From Clostridiales bacterium (GTDB lineage Bacteria > Bacillota > Clostridia > Peptostreptococcales > T1SED10-28), in NCBI GenBank assembly GCA_007134725.1, contig SLKF01000080.1:1-6088 (forward strand): a DNA stretch of 6,088 bases, given 5' to 3'. This document shows, in pieces, positions 1 to 5,194 of the stretch (positions within the stretch are counted from its first letter, which is position 1; each line of letters starts with the position of its first letter). A program made the translations under genes and the position numbers. Below the pieces are notes generated by a model that saw only the letters and a program-made list of their open reading frames with translations, was not told the origin of the DNA and ran no database searches.

Positions 1-1187
1 CCCTCATCATCGGTTACCTGTACATCCATGACCTTTTCGCCACGGAAAAGGGTAAACTCTGCACCGGGGAGAAGCGTGTCCTTGGTATCGTATTTTAGAA
101 CTTCGATATCTCCACGGAAAACCGTATTAGTAATGATCGTATCCTTGATTGAAGATTTATATCCTGCTACATCAATCTCGTCGATTGTATAATCATAAGG
201 ATCGCCATTTGTATCAGTTGCAGGATAGTCTTCAAAAATAAACAACCATTTGCCACTTTCATTGGGCGTTACTGTTTTTTCTGCGATATTTACTTCATCT
301 CTTAATAAAATAACCGTAATGCTGTCCGGTCGATTATATCCGTCATCATTCCAAATCTTTTCCCCTTCGATATCAATACGTGGGGACTCATATTTGTTGG
401 TTATTTCAAATTTATATTCTGTGGCCAGGTTATTATCATCTTTAATTACTTCAATATTGTAACTAACAGTATAACCTGTCCCGGGATTGACTTCCTTAAC
501 CCCGTAAGTATATATTCTTCCGGCATCGTCGGTATAAGGCAAACCTTCAAGGTTGAATGTAGGTTGTGTTGTGGTTAAATTGATGGGTTCGCCAACATTT
601 ATTTTTTCCCCGTTTTCTGATATCTGACGGTAAAGCTGTATGTCTACGGGGGTCATTGGACCATCGATCCATTCTTTTATTCCGCTGATGGTGACCTTAG
701 GAACGGTGATTACTATATTATCTTCAACATCATGACCACCGCCGATACCTTTGATGAAAATAGTGTATACTCCATCAGAAGTAATGCCCAGGTCATTAAC
801 GTTGTACTTAAAGACCGTCCAATGGGCATCCTTTGTATTTCCCTGTAAGCCAACTTCAGGTGCATAATACGTGCCGTTAATACTTATTTCTTCTAGTGCT
901 TCGTAATCATCTTGGCTGTGAGATTGCTGTCCATTAAATACTGCATATTGAAGAGTGTGGGTGGATTTAACGGATAAATACAGTGTATCTCCATTTGTCC
1001 ATACCATGTGTGTGAGTGTGTGGGTGTTCGTAGAAACATTTTGTAATTCTGCAACTACCGGTATGGAAGAAATTCCCGATTGGTAAGTGCCATGGGAATC
1101 GGCAAATGCATTTAAATTTCCGAATGGTAAAAGCTGGAAAATCATCATAAATACTAGAATTAAACCAACTAACCGTTTTTTTCTCAT
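1..1187 (-). CDS. Secreted Cna_B-repeat surface adhesin / pilus-like protein, C-terminus outside window
   Basis: The frame is open from an ATG at 1187 to the left edge (395 full codons, no stop), so the gene is partial. The start is set by AAAGGAGGG (1202-1194), 6 nt upstream, and by a clear signal peptide: MRKKR, a hydrophobic stretch at residues 6-22, and probable cleavage after A29 (AFA|D). Residues 30-160 form a beta-rich region I do not recognise. Three Cna_B/SpaA-type domains follow. The first is at about 165-270 (GIKEWIDG, W173). The second, at about 272-358, is the most typical (EKIWNDDGYNRPDSITV, K277, W279, then a YDYTIDE strand). The third starts at about 361 (IEVLKYD, K365, then LPGAEFTL) and is cut by the edge. 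Such domains often carry internal Lys-Asn isopeptide bonds and form stalks of adhesins or pilins; K277 and K365 sit where the reactive lysine is expected. A sortase signal would lie outside the window. Transcription appears to be controlled by the c-di-GMP riboswitch in its leader. The class is fairly sure; the ligand is unknown. Confidence 0.88.
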   Translation of the reverse strand, partial: MRKKRLVGLILVFMMIFQLLPFGNLNAFADSHGTYQSGISSIPVVAELQNVSTNTHTLTHMVWTNGDTLYLSVKSTHTLQYAVFNGQQSHSQDDYEALEEISINGTYYAPEVGLQGNTKDAHWTVFKYNVNDLGITSDGVYTIFIKGIGGGHDVEDNIVITVPKVTISGIKEWIDGPMTPVDIQLYRQISENGEKINVGEPINLTTTQPTFNLEGLPYTDDAGRIYTYGVKEVNPGTGYTVSYNIEVIKDDNNLATEYKFEITNKYESPRIDIEGEKIWNDDGYNRPDSITVILLRDEVNIAEKTVTPNESGKWLFIFEDYPATDTNGDPYDYTIDEIDVAGYKSSIKDTIITNTVFRGDIEVLKYDTKDTLLPGAEFTLFRGEKVMDVQVTDDE

Positions 1188-1245
1188 TGCTATCCCTCCT
1201 TTACTAAAAATCGCTAATAACTAACTGGTCATAACGTACAGGAAT

Positions 1246-1308
1246 TCTTAAAGATCATAACGATAGCTTTTTTTTCACCTCCCGTAACAATGAATTTGAT
1301 CTTTAAGA
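1246..1308. repeat. 12-bp perfect inverted repeat in adhesin leader
   Basis: TCTTAAAGATCA (1246-1257) is the exact reverse complement of TGATCTTTAAGA (1297-1308), with a 39-nt loop. In the adhesin mRNA (minus strand) the loop contains GGGAGGTG (1283-1276) followed by A8, which looks like a ribosome binding site but has no useful ORF after it. The repeat lies between the riboswitch terminator and the adhesin start. It could be an RNA hairpin that stabilises the mRNA, or an operator. No U-tract follows, so it is not a terminator in that direction. Function unknown. Confidence 0.5.
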
Positions 1309-1340
1309 TTGTAGAGCGTTACTTCCTTAAAAACACCATC

Positions 1341-1371
1341 AAAAAAACTGCCAAAAATAAAATTTTGGCAG
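1341..1371 (-). terminator. Intrinsic terminator of the riboswitch expression platform
   Basis: On the minus strand CTGCCAAAA (1371-1363) pairs with TTTTGGCAG (1356-1348) around a 6-nt loop, and seven T follow (1347-1341). That is a 9-bp stem plus U-tract, and the U-tract lies only on the minus-strand side, so it acts toward the adhesin gene. It lies about 150 nt upstream of the adhesin ATG. Its 5' arm CTGCC is also the 3' side of the riboswitch P1 stem, so the two structures exclude each other. Confidence 0.85.
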
Positions 1372-1450
1372 TCTGACAATCATAGCGAATATATTCGCCG
1401 TAGACTCTTGACTTTGCGTCCCCATCTTTCGGTGGGTTTGCCTTTTTCAA
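1366..1450 (-). promoter_or_regulatory. GEMM-I (class I) cyclic-di-GMP riboswitch
   Basis: Read on the minus strand, the element has the conserved parts of a GEMM-I aptamer in order: GGCAAACC (1442-1435); a P2 stem CCCACC/GATGGG closed by a GAAA tetraloop (1430-1427) with one C-A mismatch; GGACGCAAAG (1421-1412); and a P3 arm with paired AGTC/GATT and an apical hairpin GCGAA-TATA-TTCGC (about 1398-1385). TGCC (1370-1367) closes P1 against GGCA. The GAAA loop in P2 docks into a receptor in P3 in this family. The base equivalent to Vc2 G20 is G (complement of position 1442), which favours c-di-GMP over the cGAMP-binding GEMM-Ib variant, where it is A; this rests on my manual alignment. The P1 3' strand overlaps the 5' arm of the terminator at 1371-1341, so ligand binding should block termination, giving an ON switch (inference). 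Confidence 0.9.
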
Positions 1451-1463
1451 AAGACAAACAATA

Positions 1464-1501
1464 TGGGATTTTAAGGAATGCATTATAGGGAAAAAATCCC
1501 A
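1464..1501. repeat. 9-bp inverted repeat upstream of riboswitch
   Basis: ATGGGATTT-type arms: on the minus strand TGGGATTTT (1501-1493) is the reverse complement of AAAATCCCA (1472-1464), separated by 20 nt. The spacer includes a second TATAAT (1487-1482, minus strand) that lacks a convincing -35 box. If transcription starts from the 1547-1520 promoter, the repeat is a hairpin in the 5' leader just ahead of the aptamer. It could otherwise be a protein-binding site. The bases are clear; a role is not. Confidence 0.4.
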
Positions 1502-1519
1502 ATATTTGATTGTTTAATC

Positions 1520-1547
1520 ATTATATACCACTTTTCAGAATCTTCAA
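1520..1547 (-). promoter_or_regulatory. Probable sigma-A promoter for the riboswitch-adhesin transcript
   Basis: On the minus strand, TTGAAG (1547-1542) and TATAAT (1525-1520) are separated by 16 bp. The -10 box is a full match and the -35 matches four of six. Transcription would start near 1513, about 65-70 nt before the aptamer and 325 nt before the adhesin ATG, so the whole riboswitch lies in the leader. A second TATAAT at 1487-1482 is a less likely alternative. Confidence 0.55.
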
Positions 1548-1660
1548 TCAAGCTTTATATAATTCGAAGAAGGATTACTAAAAACAGTGCTGAAGACCTA
1601 TCGGACAGAATGTAGGTACCAAGTTTTTGCAATATTTATAGAGAAATGTTATTTTAGAGT

Positions 1661-1678
1661 ATGCCTATCTATAGGCAT
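1661..1678. promoter_or_regulatory. 18-bp perfect dyad, candidate operator
   Basis: ATGCCTATCTATAGGCAT has perfect 8-bp arms around a 2-bp centre, the shape expected for a dimeric DNA-binding protein. No U-tract follows on either strand, so it is not a terminator. A weak promoter-like pair lies just upstream on the plus strand: TTGCAA (1627-1632), 17 bp, TATTTT (1650-1655). The dyad would cover its start site. It lies 133 bp before the B12-sensor gene and could regulate that cluster, the divergent adhesin, or both. The binding protein is not identifiable from the window. Confidence 0.45.
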
Positions 1679-1743
1679 CCGGTAACTACTTTTCAAGAAA
1701 TTATTGCCAATTTTCTTTGTTTATTTATATTTAATTGTTATAA

Positions 1744-1772
1744 CTGACGGACTATGGTACATTTAGCATAAT
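1744..1772 (+). promoter_or_regulatory. Candidate promoter of the B12 sensor-cyclase cluster
   Basis: CTGACG (1744-1749), a 17-bp spacer and CATAAT (1767-1772) match the sigma-A consensus at four and five of six bases. The start site would be near 1779, giving a short leader of about 32 nt before the ATG at 1811. The match is moderate; TTGCAA/TATTTT at 1627-1655 is a weaker alternative. Confidence 0.35.
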
Positions 1773-1810
1773 GATGAATATTCACCCTGTTCATTAAAGG
1801 AGAGGTGCCC

Positions 1811-2884
1811 ATGGGTTTACTAATGAATTATACGGATCAACGCTATGTGGAAATTGCGCAAAAGGTATTTCAGGAACAGTTTAAACGGGATCCGAAGCTG
1901 GAAAAGCAATTGGATGAGCGAAGAAAACGGCTGATGTATGAAGATGTGGTGTATAATATCAGTTTTCTCATGACCGCGGTTCATTTTAGTGACGGGAAAA
2001 TCTTTGAGGGATATGCCAAGTGGATTTATGAACTGCTTTGCAATTTGATGAAGGATCTGGATCGTGATCGGATCATGGAGCATATGAATGATCATTACTC
2101 GATTTTGTCTGAGATTTTAAACAACTATCCCAAGGCGCTGCTATCCGAAGATGAACTGAAAAAAGCTACCGATTATCTGGAAATCGCAAGGGAAGTCACC
2201 GAGAAGGCAGTAACGGAAATCAGTCTATCAACCAACTTTCGGGAAGGGAAGCATGCTGAAGTTCGAAAAGCCTACCTGGATGCTTTAATTAAAAATCAAA
2301 CAAGAGTTGCACACAATGTCATTAATGAAGCTAAGAAGCAGGGATTATCCTTAATTGAAATATACGAAGAGATCCTAACAAAAGTGATGATAGAAACCGG
2401 GAATCTGTGGCATAAAAACATCATTACCATCGATAAAGAGCACTATATTACTTCCGTGACCCAATCCGTTCTGTCGGGTTTCTATGATGAGATATTCAAT
2501 CAACCGAGGAAAAACAAACGGATCCTTTCCTGCGCCGTAGGAAGCGAGCTTCATGAGGTGGGGGTAAGAATGCTTTCCGATATGTTTGAATATCGTGGCT
2601 GGGACAGCTATTATCTGGGGGCGGCTCTTCCGGAAGCATCAATTTTAGAAGCGATTAAAGAACATCAACCGGATATTGTTGCCTTTTCCGTGACTATGCC
2701 CCTTTACTTACCTACCTGTGAAGAAATAGTGAAGGCTGTAAAAGAAGAATACCCGAAGGTGAAGATTGCCGTAGGGGGTCAAGCTTTTATAAGTACCAAT
2801 AAGTTATGGGAAAAGTGGGATGTTGATTACTACTCCGATACCGCCAATGCTTTTGTGGATTGGGCAGAGAAACAGATTGTTTAA
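1811..2884 (+). CDS. CarH-like cobalamin-binding sensor protein without DNA-binding domain
   Basis: The product has 357 residues. ATG 1811 is chosen over the in-frame GTG at 1805 because AAAGGAG (1796-1802) lies 8 nt before it and overlaps the region needed for the GTG. Residues 1 to about 140 are helical and unrecognised. Residues about 150-225 match the four-helix B12 cap domain, and 236-357 the Rossmann-like B12-binding domain. The latter shows E246-L-H248-E-V-G251, exactly 41 residues, S293-V-T295, 26 residues, then GG, the spacing of the family motif DxHxxG-x41-SxL-x26-28-GG. H248 should be the lower axial cobalt ligand; the usual Asp is Glu. The cap contains W200-H201-x8-E210-H211, the W-x9-EH signature of CarH/LitR light sensors that hold adenosylcobalamin. 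H201 matches the CarH histidine that binds cobalt after light exposure. CarH proteins carry an N-terminal MerR-type helix-turn-helix; none is seen here, so output is probably by protein contact, most likely with the cyclase encoded 26 bp downstream (inference). A corrinoid methyltransferase subunit is less likely, since no methyltransferase gene is nearby. Confidence 0.88.
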   Translation: MGLLMNYTDQRYVEIAQKVFQEQFKRDPKLEKQLDERRKRLMYEDVVYNISFLMTAVHFSDGKIFEGYAKWIYELLCNLMKDLDRDRIMEHMNDHYSILSEILNNYPKALLSEDELKKATDYLEIAREVTEKAVTEISLSTNFREGKHAEVRKAYLDALIKNQTRVAHNVINEAKKQGLSLIEIYEEILTKVMIETGNLWHKNIITIDKEHYITSVTQSVLSGFYDEIFNQPRKNKRILSCAVGSELHEVGVRMLSDMFEYRGWDSYYLGAALPEASILEAIKEHQPDIVAFSVTMPLYLPTCEEIVKAVKEEYPKVKIAVGGQAFISTNKLWEKWDVDYYSDTANAFVDWAEKQIV

Positions 2885-2910
2885 AGTTAAATTTGGAAAG
2901 GAGGTGCAGG

Positions 2911-3957
2911 ATGGAGGACTATGATATTTCCTTCCTCTTACAAGGGGATGGAAACTTAAACCTGTTAACAAAATACTGGCATGATCCCGTCTTTCTTATT
3001 TCCCCCTATCAAAGAAACCTAAAGGATATTTTTGATCCCAAGGACCGTGATCGGATTACGGAATTGGCGAGGAAAGCTTATTCTGACGTAGGGACCTTTA
3101 TCTGCGACGATGGCTTTCAAATCCTCAGTCCTGCGGTTACCATCTCGCTTTGTATGATGGTAAAAAATCATAGAATTTTTGTTCTGGGGATGAATACGGG
3201 ACTTGTGGGAAATATAGGCTCCGGCTGTGGCATTCGGGATGTAATCCATCGATTTATGGGTCTGATTATCAGTACGGATCGGGATCTGATGACCGACAAT
3301 ATGGAAATTATCCGAGAGCAATTTGAAGAAATTCAAAAACTGAATAATCAGCTGGTAAACATCCAAAGGCAGTTAAAAAAAAGTAATGCCCTGCTTAACC
3401 AACTTAATTTAGACCTGAATAACCGTCTCGTCAAGGATGAGTTGACCGGTCTTGTCAGCCGATATCAATACCGGGAGGAAATCGAGATGGCCATCGCCAA
3501 GGATCCCCGGAAATTCGGCATCTTTACTTTTTTGGATCTCGACCGTTTTAAACAGGTCAATGATAATTTCGGACATCGGGCGGGGGATGAATACTTAAAG
3601 GAATTTGCCAGACGATTGAAAGGCCTTCCCTTCGAGAACTTCATCGCCATAAGGATCTCCGGAGATGAATTCGGGATTTATATCCATGGATACCACAAGG
3701 TTCGGGAAGAGGAGTACCGAGAAATTTGGGAGAAGATCCAGGACCATGTATTACATAAGCCTATCGAAATAGCGTCTCAGGAACTGGAAGTCCTTTGCAG
3801 TGGAGGCATGGCGGGTTACGGTATTCATACGAAAAATTTTTTCGATCTGATTGAATACGCGGATTTTGCCATGTATGAAGCGAAAAATTCGAAGACGGAT
3901 CTTTTCAAAATATTTAATATAGATCGTTATATTCAAAAAAAAGTTTCAGTACGATAA
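2911..3957 (+). CDS. GGDEF-domain diguanylate cyclase with N-terminal sensory region
   Basis: The product has 348 residues. ATG 2911 is fixed by a near-perfect AAAGGAGGTG (2897-2906). Residues 1-125 form a mixed region resembling a divergent PAS domain (PVFLISPYQ, IFDPKDRDRI, MMVKNHRIFVLGMN), with no membrane segment, so the protein is probably cytoplasmic. Residues 131-172 form a Gln/Asn/Leu-rich coiled coil of the signalling-helix type. The GGDEF domain starts at D176-E-L-T-G-L and runs to about 335. It has Mg-binding D209 and D252, guanine-binding N217 and D226, and the signature loop S250-G-D-E-F254. Spacing between these residues agrees with PleD (D327, N335, D344, E370). The product c-di-GMP is made from two GTP. 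The first Gly of GGDEF is Ser, a variant found in active enzymes. The inhibitory I-site RxxD is absent: residues 241-244 read FENF, so product inhibition through it is not expected. It follows the B12 sensor gene by 26 bp and is probably its partner. Confidence 0.92.
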   Translation: MEDYDISFLLQGDGNLNLLTKYWHDPVFLISPYQRNLKDIFDPKDRDRITELARKAYSDVGTFICDDGFQILSPAVTISLCMMVKNHRIFVLGMNTGLVGNIGSGCGIRDVIHRFMGLIISTDRDLMTDNMEIIREQFEEIQKLNNQLVNIQRQLKKSNALLNQLNLDLNNRLVKDELTGLVSRYQYREEIEMAIAKDPRKFGIFTFLDLDRFKQVNDNFGHRAGDEYLKEFARRLKGLPFENFIAIRISGDEFGIYIHGYHKVREEEYREIWEKIQDHVLHKPIEIASQELEVLCSGGMAGYGIHTKNFFDLIEYADFAMYEAKNSKTDLFKIFNIDRYIQKKVSVR

Positions 3958-3979
3958 CGAATTTTAAGGAGTGGACTGT

Positions 3980-4570
3980 ATGAGCGAGAGTCACCGAAGG
4001 GATCAACGTAACGTCAAAGAGCAGTCCCATAGTAAAGAGTATCGTAATACCAGAGAACAGACCAATGTACTTACAAGGTCAGCCATGGCACTGGCTTTGT
4101 CCGTGGTAAGCCTTCTACTGTTTCGAGGACCTGTTAGTATTGTTTCCATGTTTATCATTCCGGTGGTGATCGTCCTTTTTTCTAAGCGAAAGGAACTGAC
4201 CTCATTCATTTATATAGCCACCGGACTTCTTATGATGACCGTTCTGTTTTTTCAGACCCAGATCGTTTTTGTGATAGGATATCTTTTGCTTTCAATCACA
4301 CTGAAATACTTTTTCCTGGATTCCCACAGGAAGGTGAAACTTTCATTCTCAGGAATTTTGAAGTATCTTCTTACTGTAATGATCACTTTATTTATCGGTA
4401 TTCAATTAACCCAGATGATTTTTCTTATCCCCCTCCATGATATGATGCTAAGGCTCTCGGGGAACGATCCTATGCGATATTTCAGCATCCTACTGGTGGA
4501 AGGAATCGCCATTACCCTTTTTAATCTTTTAATTCTGAGAGCCTTTGCTTCGAGAGTCAGGATAAAATAA
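3980..4570 (+). CDS. Six-helix integral membrane protein, function unknown
   Basis: The product has 196 residues. ATG 3980 follows TAAGGAGTG (3965-3973) at good spacing; the GTG at 3971 overlaps that site and is rejected. Residues 1-31 are very polar and rich in Arg, Lys, Gln and Ser, probably cytoplasmic. Six hydrophobic segments follow at about 32-48, 52-68, 73-91, 94-112, 126-149 and 167-188, with short basic loops (SKRKE at 68-72, DSHRKVK at 114-120). The overall look recalls DUF2232/YybS-like proteins or small ECF-transporter substrate-binding components, but I see no diagnostic motif, so no function is assigned. It begins 22 bp after the cyclase gene and ends before a terminator, so it is the last gene of the cluster. 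Substrate uptake, or membrane anchoring of the signalling pair, are both untested guesses. Confidence 0.8.
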   Translation: MSESHRRDQRNVKEQSHSKEYRNTREQTNVLTRSAMALALSVVSLLLFRGPVSIVSMFIIPVVIVLFSKRKELTSFIYIATGLLMMTVLFFQTQIVFVIGYLLLSITLKYFFLDSHRKVKLSFSGILKYLLTVMITLFIGIQLTQMIFLIPLHDMMLRLSGNDPMRYFSILLVEGIAITLFNLLILRAFASRVRIK

Positions 4571-4593
4571 GATGCATAAAAAAACATAGTTCT

Positions 4594-4622
4594 AAAGACA
4601 TGGATTTCGGTCCGTGTCTTTT
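4594..4622 (+). terminator. Intrinsic terminator of the three-gene cluster
   Basis: AAAGACATGGA (4594-4604) pairs with TCCGTGTCTTT (4611-4621) around the loop TTTCGG, with one G-U pair and a short T run at the end. It lies 24 nt after the membrane-protein stop codon. The tail is short, since the A/T-rich stem base doubles as the U-tract, so termination may be partial. Confidence 0.75.
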
Positions 4623-4664
4623 CACATTCAAAGGAAGATATTGAAATAAAGAAAATCAACCTAA

Positions 4665-4986
4665 TATTTAAATGATAAGGAACATACAACTGGTACCAAA
4701 GAACTGGAAAAAACAGATTATGAAAAGGATTCACTTCAGCCTTTTTTGGGGGGGGAGGAGCGGTTTGATATTGAGAAAAATTTAGAAAACAATCATCAGA
4801 TATGAAAGAAATCTATGGATATTTATCGTTCAAATTATCAGGGAAATCCGGGATTTTCCAGAAAAAATGATGGGCTAATCACTACCGATGATATTAAGAG
4901 GATCTCTGTAGTCCTTTGAATCAGTCGGGAGCATCTTTTACATGAGTGTGCGTGATTATATTTCCTTGAATTCAAACAATCAATAG
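4665..4986 (+). pseudogene. Possible decayed coding remnant, unidentified
   Basis: One plus-strand frame stays open for 46 codons (4665-4802), has a TGA at 4803, then continues for 37 codons to a TGA at 4917. Reading resumes one base on, at 4918, for 22 codons to TAG 4984 (ESVGSIFYMSVRDYISLN). The stretches read like soluble protein: LQPFLGGEERFDIEKN, then MDIYRSNYQGNPGFSRKNDG, then ITTDDIKRISVVL. One stop and one frameshift would explain the whole as a broken gene. There is no good start codon or ribosome binding site at the left end, and the run T6-G8 at 4742-4755 lies inside it. I cannot name a family. Chance open frames in A/T-rich intergenic DNA remain possible. Confidence 0.27.
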
Positions 4987-5042
4987 ATTGATAAATGTAT
5001 AAATAGAATGAACAATATATACAATGATACTTAGTATTATAA

Positions 5043-5070
5043 TTGACATAATCCTACTTAGGTATATAAT
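5043..5070 (+). promoter_or_regulatory. Strong sigma-A-type promoter of the DUF3494 gene
   Basis: TTGACA (5043-5048) and TATAAT (5065-5070) are both perfect consensus boxes, with a 16-bp spacer. Transcription would begin near 5077, leaving a leader of about 118 nt before the ATG at 5195. I looked in that leader for GEMM-I and GEMM-II signatures and for a terminator hairpin, and saw none. Confidence 0.7.
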
Positions 5071-5194
5071 GGAATACAGTTACAAGTATGGAAAGTCATA
5101 GAAATAAACGTTGAAAATACTTCCTGAAATTCATTTATAGTTTATAATGAAGTTTTGATGAATATTAGGAAAAAAAGAGAAGAGATGATAATTA

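Noticed and set aside
250..462. A 70-codon plus-strand open frame
   Set aside because: It lies antisense inside the Cna_B protein gene, whose frame gives recognisable domains and a signal peptide. It has no ribosome binding site.
1008..1030. GT-rich stretch that looks like a microsatellite
   Set aside because: It is the coding sequence for a short Thr/His-rich run (THTLTH) in the adhesin and is too irregular to be a repeat tract.
1229..1258. A 9-codon minus-strand leader ORF (ATG at 1258)
   Set aside because: The only SD-like site, GGGAGGTG, is 17 nt upstream, too far, and the peptide has no features of an attenuator.
1366..1450. cGAMP-binding GEMM-Ib variant
   Set aside because: The base matching Vc2 position 20 is G rather than A in my alignment, which points to c-di-GMP. 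Biochemistry would be decisive.
1811..2884. Corrinoid protein of a methanol or methylamine methyltransferase
   Set aside because: Those have the same B12 fold but not the W-x9-EH cap motif. No methyltransferase or activator gene is adjacent, while a cyclase is.
4402..4734. A 110-codon minus-strand open frame across the membrane-protein end and terminator
   Set aside because: It is antisense to the membrane protein and crosses its terminator. It has no ribosome binding site, and its composition is that of a shadow frame.
4840..4860. Imperfect palindrome around ATCCGGGATT
   Set aside because: The arms need a bulge and no U-tract follows. It lies inside the possible coding remnant and is probably chance.
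4803..4919. In-frame TGA codons read as selenocysteine
   Set aside because: There is no start codon, no visible selenocysteine insertion hairpin after the TGA, and a further frameshift is needed. Decay or chance is simpler.
5077..5194. A second riboswitch in the DUF3494 leader
   Set aside because: No GEMM-I, GEMM-II or cobalamin box signature and no terminator or SD-sequestering hairpin could be seen in these 118 nt.
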